Source: Sphingobium sp. OAS761 (lineage in GTDB: Bacteria > Pseudomonadota > Alphaproteobacteria > Sphingomonadales > Sphingomonadaceae). From it: DNA of 64,000 bases. Positions 1 to 6,235 of this stretch are shown one piece after another (the first letter of the stretch is position 1; each line of letters opens with the position of its first letter). A program made the position numbers and the translations under genes. The notes beneath the pieces were generated by a model that worked only from the letters and a program-made list of their open reading frames with translations, was not told the origin of the DNA and made no database searches. The stretch lies in contig NZ_JALJVY010000007.1 of NCBI RefSeq assembly GCF_024168485.1, forward strand, positions 1-64,000, given 5' to 3'.

Positions 1-1
1 C

Positions 2-82
2 ACCCGCTACGATCGCTGCGCGCACACCTTCATGTCCGCTATCTGCATCGCCGCAACCGTCATCTTCTGGCTCGATCAATGA
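2..82 (+). pseudogene. IS5-family transposase, C-terminal fragment
   Basis: The first 80 bases read in frame 2 as the end of a DDE transposase (RYDRCAHTFMSAICIAATV, ending in WLDQ and TGA). An Arg-Tyr-Asp followed by a hydrophobic stretch is characteristic of the C-terminus of IS5-family (IS427-like) transposases. The rest lies before the window, so it cannot be told whether the element is intact. The bases after the stop resemble an IS5-type terminal repeat (gagtcctgagcctagg), suggesting the element ends near position 95. It differs in sequence from the IS5-type transposase near 48.0-48.8 kb. Confidence 0.7.
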
Positions 83-128
83 GTCCTGAGCCTAGGTGAC
101 CAATGCCGTATGGTTCGCCAAACTTGCA

Positions 129-575
129 TTAGCTGATTGGCAGCCGCAACACCGGCCGATCCCAAGTAATCTTGTCGCCTTCAGCTGGCTTCATCCCTAC
201 TGCCTTCGCTCCCATGCGCAGATAAAATCCGACCGAAGGTGGATGCGAGACGATCTTGATAGCCGCGATTCCCCGCTCCGCTGCGACCTGCCGCATATGG
301 TCGAACAGTCTCCGCCCCAGCCCGATGCCCTGTGCGGTATCGGCCACGAACATCAGATCGAGTTCAGAATCAACGCCAGTGACAAGGCTATAGAAACCAA
401 CCGTCACCCCTTCCGCCTCGACCAGCATCACGATGTCAGTCGCGATTTGTGTCGGCGTGACCGCATAGCCGTCAAGAATACGCGCATAGTCGCCCTGGTA
501 GGCGGCTGAGCTATGCATCAATGCGGTCAAGGCGGGCGCATCATCCGGACTTGCGCGGCGGAAGGTCAGATTCAT
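129..575 (-). CDS. GNAT-family N-acetyltransferase
   Basis: A 148-residue GNAT-fold protein starting MNLTFRRASPDD. The acetyl-CoA pyrophosphate-binding loop is visible as QGIGLGRRLFDHM in the middle of the protein, followed by the usual C-terminal FYLRMGAK strand/helix that marks GNAT enzymes. Longer in-frame starts exist up to 650, but the ATG at 575 places the conserved first strand at the N-terminus as usual for the family. The acceptor substrate cannot be inferred. It stands alone between an IS tail and the TopAI-type pair. It is not obviously PhnO, since it is separated from the phn locus by several unrelated genes. Confidence 0.8.
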   Translation of the reverse strand: MNLTFRRASPDDAPALTALMHSSAAYQGDYARILDGYAVTPTQIATDIVMLVEAEGVTVGFYSLVTGVDSELDLMFVADTAQGIGLGRRLFDHMRQVAAERGIAAIKIVSHPPSVGFYLRMGAKAVGMKPAEGDKITWDRPVLRLPIS

Positions 576-807
576 TCCGCCCACAATAGAACGAATTGCC
601 AGAACGTCCATAGACGGGAAATTCTGTGCTTGCTTACAACGATGTGACATTAACTGCGACCGCCGTCTGTCCGAGTGGACTGTTCAATAGAACGTCGCCG
701 GCGGCCTATGCACTGCCGCCCTGCCGTTCGAAGTTGGTGAAAGGTATTCCGGTAGGGACGCCTAGGGTTGCTGAACGGACTACCTAGGGTGTGTAGTGGG
801 ACAATGC

Positions 808-1314
808 TCACTGCCCACTGCCGCCTCCGAATGCAGGATGATATCGCACCCGACCTGCTGGCACTTTATCGACGAAACTTACGCGCATGAAGAACTGCGA
901 CGGTGCATCAACATAATGCAGTGCTTCGTCGTTCTCAAAGCCGAACCGTTGATAGTAGGCCGGATCACCCAGGACGACGCACCCGCCCGCGCCTCTCGCA
1001 CGCAATTCACTCAGACCCTGCCGGATGAGCAAACCGCCGATACCTTGGCCTTGCCGTTCAGGCCGAACCGACACCGGGCCCAGCCCAAACCACCCGTGGT
1101 CTGCCTCGTCGATTGTAACTGATGAGAAAGCGGCATGCCCTACGACATCGCCTCCGTCGATGCTGACCAGAGATAGTGACAGCGCTCCGGCCTTCCGCAA
1201 CTTTGCAATGATCGCGGGCTCAGTCTGGTCACTATGTTCCATGTTGGCGAAGGCTTTTGCCGTCACATCAGCGATGGCGGCGTGCTCTTGCGGTAGTTCT
1301 TCTCGTATCAACAT
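808..1314 (-). CDS. yjhQ: YjhQ-like GNAT protein, probable antitoxin of the TopAI/YjhX pair
   Basis: A 168-residue GNAT-family protein with the acetyl-CoA loop RPERQGQGIGGLLIRQGL and the conserved LGDPAYYQRFGF segment typical of the YhbS/YjhQ type of predicted acetyltransferase. It begins 8 nt after the stop of the yjhX-like gene on the same strand, so the two are almost certainly co-transcribed. In E. coli the equivalent pair is yjhX (topAI, a topoisomerase I inhibitor) and yjhQ, which acts as its antitoxin. The antitoxin role here is inferred from gene order and family; toxin neutralisation cannot be read from sequence. Alternatively it is a free-standing acetyltransferase. Confidence 0.7.
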   Translation of the reverse strand: MLIREELPQEHAAIADVTAKAFANMEHSDQTEPAIIAKLRKAGALSLSLVSIDGGDVVGHAAFSSVTIDEADHGWFGLGPVSVRPERQGQGIGGLLIRQGLSELRARGAGGCVVLGDPAYYQRFGFENDEALHYVDAPSQFFMRVSFVDKVPAGRVRYHPAFGGGSGQ

Positions 1315-1322
1315 GATCTTTT

Positions 1323-1580
1323 CTACCTGTTGTCTAATTGTGAACGCACTGACCGGCGCCCGGCGTGGGAGATGCGATAGGGGCTGGAGGCTTTCGACTC
1401 GATCAGCCGCTTGCGCCGCAACTTGTTGAAGACGGCAAGGTCGCAGTCAGAGAGGACATGGCCATCGCGCGTGAAACACAGCACCTCAGCGATCCGGCCT
1501 CGACCGTCGTACAGACGACTAATACAGCCACCCTGTGCGAGCGCGTGAAGCACGCGCTGCTCGGCTCTGGAAATGTTCAT
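1323..1580 (-). CDS. topAI: YjhX (TopAI) family toxin
   Basis: An 85-residue protein starting MNISRAEQRVLHALAQGG and ending RRSVRSQLDNR. Start, end and length match the YjhX/UPF0386 family; E. coli TopAI is also 85 residues. TopAI binds DNA topoisomerase I and blocks replication and transcription. The central LAVFNKLRRKRLIESK region is the family's most conserved part. A longer frame to 1616 exists, but the ATG at 1580 reproduces the family N-terminus. It is the first gene of a two-gene unit with the YjhQ-like GNAT gene. The upstream region 1581-2037 is non-coding, giving room for its promoter. Confidence 0.85.
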   Translation of the reverse strand: MNISRAEQRVLHALAQGGCISRLYDGRGRIAEVLCFTRDGHVLSDCDLAVFNKLRRKRLIESKASSPYRISHAGRRSVRSQLDNR

Positions 1581-2037
1581 AGATAAGCTCGTGGAAGAGA
1601 AACGCGCACACGACAAACTTCACCCCGATGAAATCAGAGTGGTTGTCAGCGAGCCCGATCAAGCCGGGACGTCAGGCGGTTTTCACAATCTCGAACATAA
1701 AATATAGGCTACCGGACTGCCGAGCGCTGGTCAATAACTGCGGCGCTAACGGAGCTCGCGACCTATTCGGAAACTTCAAACGCGGCAACGTTGGATCAAG
1801 GAGGTGCCTGACGCTCGCGATGTGTTGCGACACTCGCGATACTGACATTCCAGACCCGCCGATTACCACCCTGCGATAACCATACTCCTGGCCGCTACCG
1901 CAGCATGCGCCTTTGGTGAGGCCGCAAATGCGATACTTCGGACGCCGGCGCCGATTGACTGTTGCCACATCAACGTGGCCGCTCTCATCCTGCGTGAGCC
2001 TGTTTCCGGCTTGACGTGGCTTTTCCACTTCGCGCAG
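1581..2037. other. intergenic region without recognisable gene
   Basis: About 450 bases between the yjhX-like gene and the XRE regulator, both on the minus strand. Open frames exist on both strands but none shows a family motif, ribosome binding site or the G/C-rich third positions of neighbouring genes. It should contain the promoter of the toxin-antitoxin unit. I see no RNA gene or IS end in it. Confidence 0.5.
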
Positions 2038-2877
2038 CTATCCTCCAGAATGCGCACCCGAGTGGGCGCGGTTCCTGCAATTGCCTTGCGCGCCCGACAC
2101 CGGCCTCTGGGCCAGCAGCAGGGCAGCGGTCTCCTGATCCGCCGGCACGAAAGCCTCGATCGTAAGTTCTGACAACAGGACTTCTCCTGCGCTGCCGAAA
2201 ATCGTGGTCGTGGAGAAAAGGGACAGTGTCCGGTCTCCAACGCGCAACCGCAAGGGAAGGATGAGTTCGGGCCCGGAGGCAGAGCCATTCATGCTTCGCG
2301 CGCCAAAAGCCCGTGCGCGCCGGATCAGTTCTGCAATTTTGGGGTCCTGCGTGCGCTGCATCTGAACTTCGAGCCGCCTTAGCAGGTGGCCCGACCATTC
2401 GGCGAAGTTCACGATTCCCGGCGCCAGACCGTCCGGTGACAGGCTCAGTTCGATGATGTTGATGGGTGATCGCAACAAGTTCCTGGAAACACCCGCAAGC
2501 AAGGGTTGGACTGCGCTGTTTGCGAACTGGATGTTCCAGTGCCTGTCAAATGCCAGAGACGGGAATGGAGCATGGCGCTCCAGAAATTGTTCGATGAGGT
2601 CGCGAACTGGCTGTACCTCGCCATCGTTCCAGTCGAACTCGTCGTAGACCGGCGCAAAACCTGCTGCCAGCAGCATTGTATTGCGGTCACGCAGAGGCAG
2701 TTGCAGTTGCTCTACGAGCCGCAGCACCATTGATTTGGACGGGTTGGAGCGCCCGCTTTCGAGAAAGCTCAGATGGCGCTGCGCGATTTCCGCGTCCGCG
2801 GCGAGGTGCAATTGGCTGAGGTTCCTGGCTTTGCGCCAAAACCGGACGAGTTCCCCAAAGGATCGGGTTTCCTGCAT
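2038..2877 (-). CDS. XRE-family transcriptional regulator with MmyB-type ligand-binding domain
   Basis: The first 65 residues form a helix-turn-helix (LVRFWRKARNLSQLHLAADA, then RHLSFLESGRSNPS), the classic XRE/Cro fold with conserved Ser-Gln and Glu-Ser-Gly-Arg. The remainder matches the MmyB-like PAS-related ligand-binding domain (FDRHWNIQFANSA, then PINIIELSLSPDGLAP). Such regulators usually sit divergent from the single oxidoreductase or NTF2-like gene they control, as here: the next gene starts about 110 bases away in the opposite direction. The last 20 or so residues are Arg/Gly/Ser-rich and look unlike the family, which hints at a changed C-terminus. Ligand unknown. Confidence 0.85.
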   Translation of the reverse strand: MQETRSFGELVRFWRKARNLSQLHLAADAEIAQRHLSFLESGRSNPSKSMVLRLVEQLQLPLRDRNTMLLAAGFAPVYDEFDWNDGEVQPVRDLIEQFLERHAPFPSLAFDRHWNIQFANSAVQPLLAGVSRNLLRSPINIIELSLSPDGLAPGIVNFAEWSGHLLRRLEVQMQRTQDPKIAELIRRARAFGARSMNGSASGPELILPLRLRVGDRTLSLFSTTTIFGSAGEVLLSELTIEAFVPADQETAALLLAQRPVSGAQGNCRNRAHSGAHSGG

Positions 2878-2985
2878 GGCGTAAAACTACACCGGTTGCA
2901 CCGACAAAACTATTACCCCCGACGTAATCGCATTGCGGCGCAGTCCTTGCCATCTTTGTTCATCTCAAAAACGGAGATGACGAAG

Positions 2986-3357
2986 ATGGATAGTGAGACA
3001 ATCGCCGACACCTATATCGACCTCTGGAACGAAACCGATAAGGCCCAGCGCCAGGCTATGCTCCGGCGGTCGTGGAGCGCCGAAATAGAGTATCGTGATC
3101 CCTTGATGCAGGCCAAGGGCCGACCTGAACTCTCGGGGCTTGTCGCCGGTGTTCAGGCCCGGTTTCCCGAATTTCGGTTTCGGCGTGTTGGGTCGAGCGA
3201 CACGTCCGGCGAATGCGCTCGGTTTTCCTGGGAATTGGGTCCGGCAACGGGCGACGCACCGATTGCAGGAACCGATGTCGTCGAACTGGACCATGCTGGC
3301 GCGATCATCCGGGTGATCGGTTTCCTGGATCGGGTTCCAGCGGGAGAACAGCCATGA
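2986..3357 (+). CDS. NTF2/SnoaL-like protein
   Basis: A 123-residue protein of the nuclear-transport-factor-2-like fold: an N-terminal helix (IADTYIDLWNETD), the ARRRSW-type segment LRRSWSAEIEYRDPLM and a beta-rich C-terminal half (ARFSWELGPATGDAPIAGTD). In this family the pocket holds small hydrophobic ligands and some members are isomerases or hydratases. The ATG at 2986 is chosen because GGAG lies 9 bases upstream; the ATG at 2977 directly abuts it. The gene is divergent from the XRE/MmyB regulator and is its likely target, a gene pair frequent in alphaproteobacteria. Specific function unknown. Confidence 0.75.
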   Translation: MDSETIADTYIDLWNETDKAQRQAMLRRSWSAEIEYRDPLMQAKGRPELSGLVAGVQARFPEFRFRRVGSSDTSGECARFSWELGPATGDAPIAGTDVVELDHAGAIIRVIGFLDRVPAGEQP

Positions 3358-3384
3358 CGCTTTCTCTCCGCAAGGTGCCTTAGT

Positions 3385-3538
3385 CGATGCTGCATGATTG
3401 TGCCTGTGCTTGGGCGTGATGACAACCGGGTTGGGGGTTAACCCCCAACCCGGTTTGCCGACTGCTTTGGCCGCCATCTCGGCGGGGGTCATGTTGTCCA
3501 GGCCCGAGTAGGGCCGGTGAGAGTTGTAGTCGTGCTGC
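3385..3538 (-). pseudogene. IS3-family transposase remnant (C-terminal end)
   Basis: Read on the minus strand, this stretch encodes HDYNSHRPYSGLDNMTPAEM followed by AAKAVGKPGW, the DYN-HRP-S-L--LTPAE-A signature at the end of IS3-family integrase-type transposases. A TAG lies directly upstream of the fragment, so the catalytic core is gone and only about 50 codons remain. It contains the 32-base palindrome described separately. It lies between the NTF2-like gene and phnE, marking the accessory side of the phn locus. Boundaries are approximate. Confidence 0.6.
3424..3455. repeat. 32-base perfect palindrome
   Basis: The 16 bases aaccgggttgggggtt are immediately followed by their exact reverse complement, with no loop. 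It lies inside the IS3 transposase remnant and downstream of the NTF2-like gene. It could act as a cruciform or, less likely because there is no loop and no T-run, a terminator. Confidence 0.8.
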
Positions 3539-3565
3539 TATGAGCCAGAATGAACGGAAACCGCT

Positions 3566-4360
3566 CTAGCTGATCCCATTTCGTAGAAATGAGGAGCAGA
3601 TATCCAGAAAACTGCTGGTCAAAACGATGATGAGTAGGATGGCGGCGGATTGGGCGAAGTTGAAGGACTGTATCGATTCATGGAGCATGACACCGATTCC
3701 GCCTGCTCCCACCATCCCCACGACCATGGCAGACCGGACGTTCGATTCGAAGCGATAGATCGCAAACGATATCCACAGCGACAACACCTGCGGGATGATC
3801 GCGTAGCGAATTTCATCAATCTGCGCCGCGCCGGTGGCTCGGATGCCTTCCCTTGGCCTGGGGTCGATCGCCTCCACGGACTCGGCAAATAATTTAGCCA
3901 GCACGCCGGAGGTATGGACCCATAGCGCCAGCACCCCGGCAAAGGGGCCAAGGCCAACCGCGACGATGAACAGCATTGCAAAGACCATCTCGTTGATCGC
4001 CCGCAAAGTGTCCATCAGGCGCCGGACGGGCTGGACCACCCAGGCGGGAGCGACATTCTGTGCGGACAACAGGCCGAGCGGAATGGCCGCCAATATCGCC
4101 AGGAGAGTGCCCCACAAGGCGATCGAAAGCGTGATGTACATTTCATGGACATACTGCCGCCATTCGGAATAGTCGGGTGGAAAGAACCCGCGAGCGAATT
4201 CCCGCATGCCGTCCTGCCCCTGGAACAGGTCCATCGGCCGAATGTCCGCTCCTCGCCAGGTCGCGGCGAGAAGGGAAAGGATGATCAGCACGGGTAGAAG
4301 AGTGTAAAGGGAGTGGCGCCTATGGGCCAAAACTGCTTCAGAAGAACGGAGTTCGGACAT
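3566..4360 (-). CDS. phnE: phosphonate ABC transporter permease PhnE
   Basis: A 264-residue inner-membrane permease. A hydrophobic helix near residues 18-34 (TLLPVLIILSLLAA) is followed by a periplasmic segment and the permease core with helices around residues 78-98, 123-145 and 235-255. The EAA loop that contacts the ATPase is visible as EGIRATGAAQIDEIRYAIIP near residues 170-190. A segment GMVGAGGIGVML near the end is typical of PhnE. It is last in the phnC-phnD-phnE order, 12 bases after phnD. Only one permease gene is present, so the transporter is presumably a PhnE homodimer. Confidence 0.95.
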   Translation of the reverse strand: MSELRSSEAVLAHRRHSLYTLLPVLIILSLLAATWRGADIRPMDLFQGQDGMREFARGFFPPDYSEWRQYVHEMYITLSIALWGTLLAILAAIPLGLLSAQNVAPAWVVQPVRRLMDTLRAINEMVFAMLFIVAVGLGPFAGVLALWVHTSGVLAKLFAESVEAIDPRPREGIRATGAAQIDEIRYAIIPQVLSLWISFAIYRFESNVRSAMVVGMVGAGGIGVMLHESIQSFNFAQSAAILLIIVLTSSFLDICSSFLRNGIS

Positions 4361-4372
4361 GTTCTACTCTTC

Positions 4373-5230
4373 CTAGCGGCGCCCGGTGGACAGGTTTTTG
4401 ATGAAATCCAGGTCCCCGCTCGCTGGCTTCGTGAAGCCGGTTATCGTGACCAGCCCCGCCAGCACCTTCTTTTCATGGGGATCGGATTCGCCATAGCTGA
4501 GGAAAAAAGTGCGCAGCGAAGCCTTGGTAGCTTCCGGCAAATCCCGACGGTAAACCATCATGGCCGAGGGGATGAGGGGCGAGGTCCAGATCACCTTGAT
4601 CTTCCTGAACTGATCAGGATGGGAGGTGCGCAGGACGGACAGCATCTGGGTGCTGCTCGTCGCAACATCGACCTGGCGATTGACGACGGCCAGGATATTG
4701 GCTTGATGACCGGCGCTGACCAGCAGCTTGAACCGGCCCCTGTAATCCTGGCCCGGGCTCGAGAACAGATAATGGACCGGCGCCAGCGTGCCAGAAGTGG
4801 AATTGGCGTCACCGATGGCGAAAGTCAGATTGCGCGCCTGCCGCAGGACATCATCGGCCGAACGGAGCCTGTTGCCGGCTCGGGTGATGAGGACCGCATT
4901 GTAGCCCGCACGGCCATCCGCTTCGACTACTTTGGCGAAAACTTCGCCATCGGCGCGCTGGGTGGCTTCCAGCGCCGACATGCCGCCCAGAAACGCAACT
5001 TGCACCTTGTTGAAGCGCATGGCCTGCACGATGCCCGCGTAATTGGGCGCGTAAAAGGCATCGACCTTCAGCCCGGTCCGGCGGCGTAGGTCAGCAAAGA
5101 CCGGCTCCCATCTTTCCTTGAGGACGAGGGAGGAGTCCGTGGACATGATGCCGATATTGATCTGCTGCTGCGGCTCCGACGAGCAGCTTGCAAGGACTAG
5201 GCTTAGAATCAGGAGGATGGTCCGTTTCAC
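4373..5230 (-). CDS. phnD: phosphonate ABC transporter substrate-binding lipoprotein PhnD
   Basis: A 285-residue periplasmic binding protein. Residues 1-15 are a lipoprotein signal and the lipobox LASC gives Cys16 as the lipidated residue, so here PhnD is membrane-tethered, whereas E. coli PhnD is soluble. The body has family hallmarks: [30 protein letters not shown] and the [12 protein letters not shown] loop that holds the phosphonate group. It overlaps the end of phnC by 4 bases and is followed by phnE, so the three are translationally coupled. Preferred phosphonate unknown. Confidence 0.95.
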   Translation of the reverse strand: MKRTILLILSLVLASCSSEPQQQINIGIMSTDSSLVLKERWEPVFADLRRRTGLKVDAFYAPNYAGIVQAMRFNKVQVAFLGGMSALEATQRADGEVFAKVVEADGRAGYNAVLITRAGNRLRSADDVLRQARNLTFAIGDANSTSGTLAPVHYLFSSPGQDYRGRFKLLVSAGHQANILAVVNRQVDVATSSTQMLSVLRTSHPDQFRKIKVIWTSPLIPSAMMVYRRDLPEATKASLRTFFLSYGESDPHEKKVLAGLVTITGFTKPASGDLDFIKNLSTGRR

Positions 5231-6006
5231 GCTGCGGCCTTCGCAACCGAAATGGCCCGCCCCTCGTAGAGCGCGGTCAGATCATCGTCTGAAAGGCCCG
5301 ACCCAGGACCGTCATAAACGATTCTGCCCTGACTGAGTGCGACGATTCGGGGGCAGAATTGCCGCGCCATGTCGATCTGGTGAAGCGACACCAGAACGGT
5401 CATATCATGAGCGGTGTTCAATTGGCGCATAAGTTCCAGCACCCGCACAGCCGACCTTGGGTCGAGCGATGCGATTGGCTCGTCCGCCAGCAGCAACCGC
5501 GCCTGCTGAACTAGCACGCGCGCGATCGCAGCGCGCTGCTGCTGCCCGCCGGACAGGTCATCGGCGCGCTGGGCCGCATGGGTCGCCATCCCCACCTCCG
5601 TCATCGCCGTCACGGCCAATGCCCGCTCGCGCTCCGGAAAGAGGCCGAGCAGTCGCCGCCACAAGGGCAATCTGGCAAGACAGCCCAGCAGGACATTGGT
5701 TTCCAGCGACAAACGACCGACCAGGTTGAACTGCTGGAACACAAAACCGACGTCTCGCCTTATGCTCCGCACGTTGCGGGCTATCCGGCCGTCGATTTGG
5801 ACCGATTGCCGATAAACCCGCACGTTGGATCCTGCGTCGCCGGTGACGAATCCCGCTATATGCCGCAGCAGCGTCGATTTGCCGCTGCCTGAGGCGCCGA
5901 TGATCGCAACCATTTCGCCGGGCGCGACCCGCAGATCGATTCCGTCCAGCAACTTACGGCCGCGGGCCACGGTTTTGTTCAGATTCTCAATATGTATCGC
6001 GTCCAT
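5227..6006 (-). CDS. phnC: phosphonate ABC transporter ATP-binding protein PhnC
   Basis: A 259-residue ABC ATPase: Walker [10 protein letters not shown] at residues 37-45, Q-loop in [15 protein letters not shown], signature [15 protein letters not shown], Walker [14 protein letters not shown] and the switch histidine in [12 protein letters not shown]. The Q-loop and the region after it are PhnC-like. The start at 6006 ([11 protein letters not shown]) is chosen because it gives the normal ABC N-terminus; the frame stays open to 6141, but that stretch carries the regulatory palindromes. It is first of phnCDE, reads away from the TonB receptor gene and shares its promoter region. Confidence 0.95.
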   Translation of the reverse strand: MDAIHIENLNKTVARGRKLLDGIDLRVAPGEMVAIIGASGSGKSTLLRHIAGFVTGDAGSNVRVYRQSVQIDGRIARNVRSIRRDVGFVFQQFNLVGRLSLETNVLLGCLARLPLWRRLLGLFPERERALAVTAMTEVGMATHAAQRADDLSGGQQQRAAIARVLVQQARLLLADEPIASLDPRSAVRVLELMRQLNTAHDMTVLVSLHQIDMARQFCPRIVALSQGRIVYDGPGSGLSDDDLTALYEGRAISVAKAAA

Positions 6007-6080
6007 CACGAACTTGCCAATCGATGAAAAGGCGCGGGCAAAGAGGACTTGGCCCACATAGGAGACTCGTAGGCCCAAAT

Positions 6081-6099
6081 CGTGACACTTTGATGTCAT
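6081..6099 (-). promoter_or_regulatory. candidate PHO box upstream of phnC
   Basis: On the minus strand the sequence reads ATGACAT-CAAA-GTGTCAC, which resembles the PhoB-binding consensus CTGTCAT-N4-CTGTCAC (5 of 7 and 6 of 7 matches in the two half-sites with the right 4-base spacer). It lies about 75 bases before the phnC start, in the orientation expected for phosphate-starvation activation. Functional status is inference. Confidence 0.4.
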
Positions 6100-6101
6100 T
6101 G

Positions 6102-6117
6102 TATAGACGTCTGTATA
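6102..6117. promoter_or_regulatory. candidate PhnF operator 1 (phnC / TonB receptor)
   Basis: tatagacgtctgtata contains the perfect 8-base palindrome AGACGTCT in an AT-rich surround. Closely related sequences recur at 6141-6150 and upstream of phnG/phnF at 10767-10780, which is the pattern expected for a GntR/HutC-type repressor such as the PhnF encoded in this locus. It lies between phnC and the divergent TonB receptor gene. Confidence 0.6.
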
Positions 6118-6140
6118 ATAATATTCATAATGGATAAACA

Positions 6141-6150
6141 TCTAGACGTC
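6141..6150. promoter_or_regulatory. candidate PhnF operator 2 (phnC / TonB receptor)
   Basis: tctagacgtc repeats the TAGACGTC core of the site at 6102-6117, with its GACGTC core 39 bases further on. Two sites in the same divergent promoter suggest cooperative repression of both phnC and the TonB receptor gene. The second half of the palindrome is imperfect (followed by gtcac). Confidence 0.5.
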
Positions 6151-6235
6151 GTCACATCTGTGTAATGTTCCATCCTTAGAGGCGGGCACGGCGGGAGCCA
6201 CCGCCTCCACCAGACAGTCAAACGGGGCCTAGACA

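Noticed and set aside
129-575. Assignment of the GNAT gene as phnO
   Set aside because: It is not linked to the phn operon, which begins 3 kb away after IS remnants and other genes; no aminophosphonate-specific feature seen.
1628-1879. Plus-strand reading frame of 83 codons in the intergenic region before the XRE gene
   Set aside because: No ribosome binding site, no family motif, and codon use unlike neighbours.
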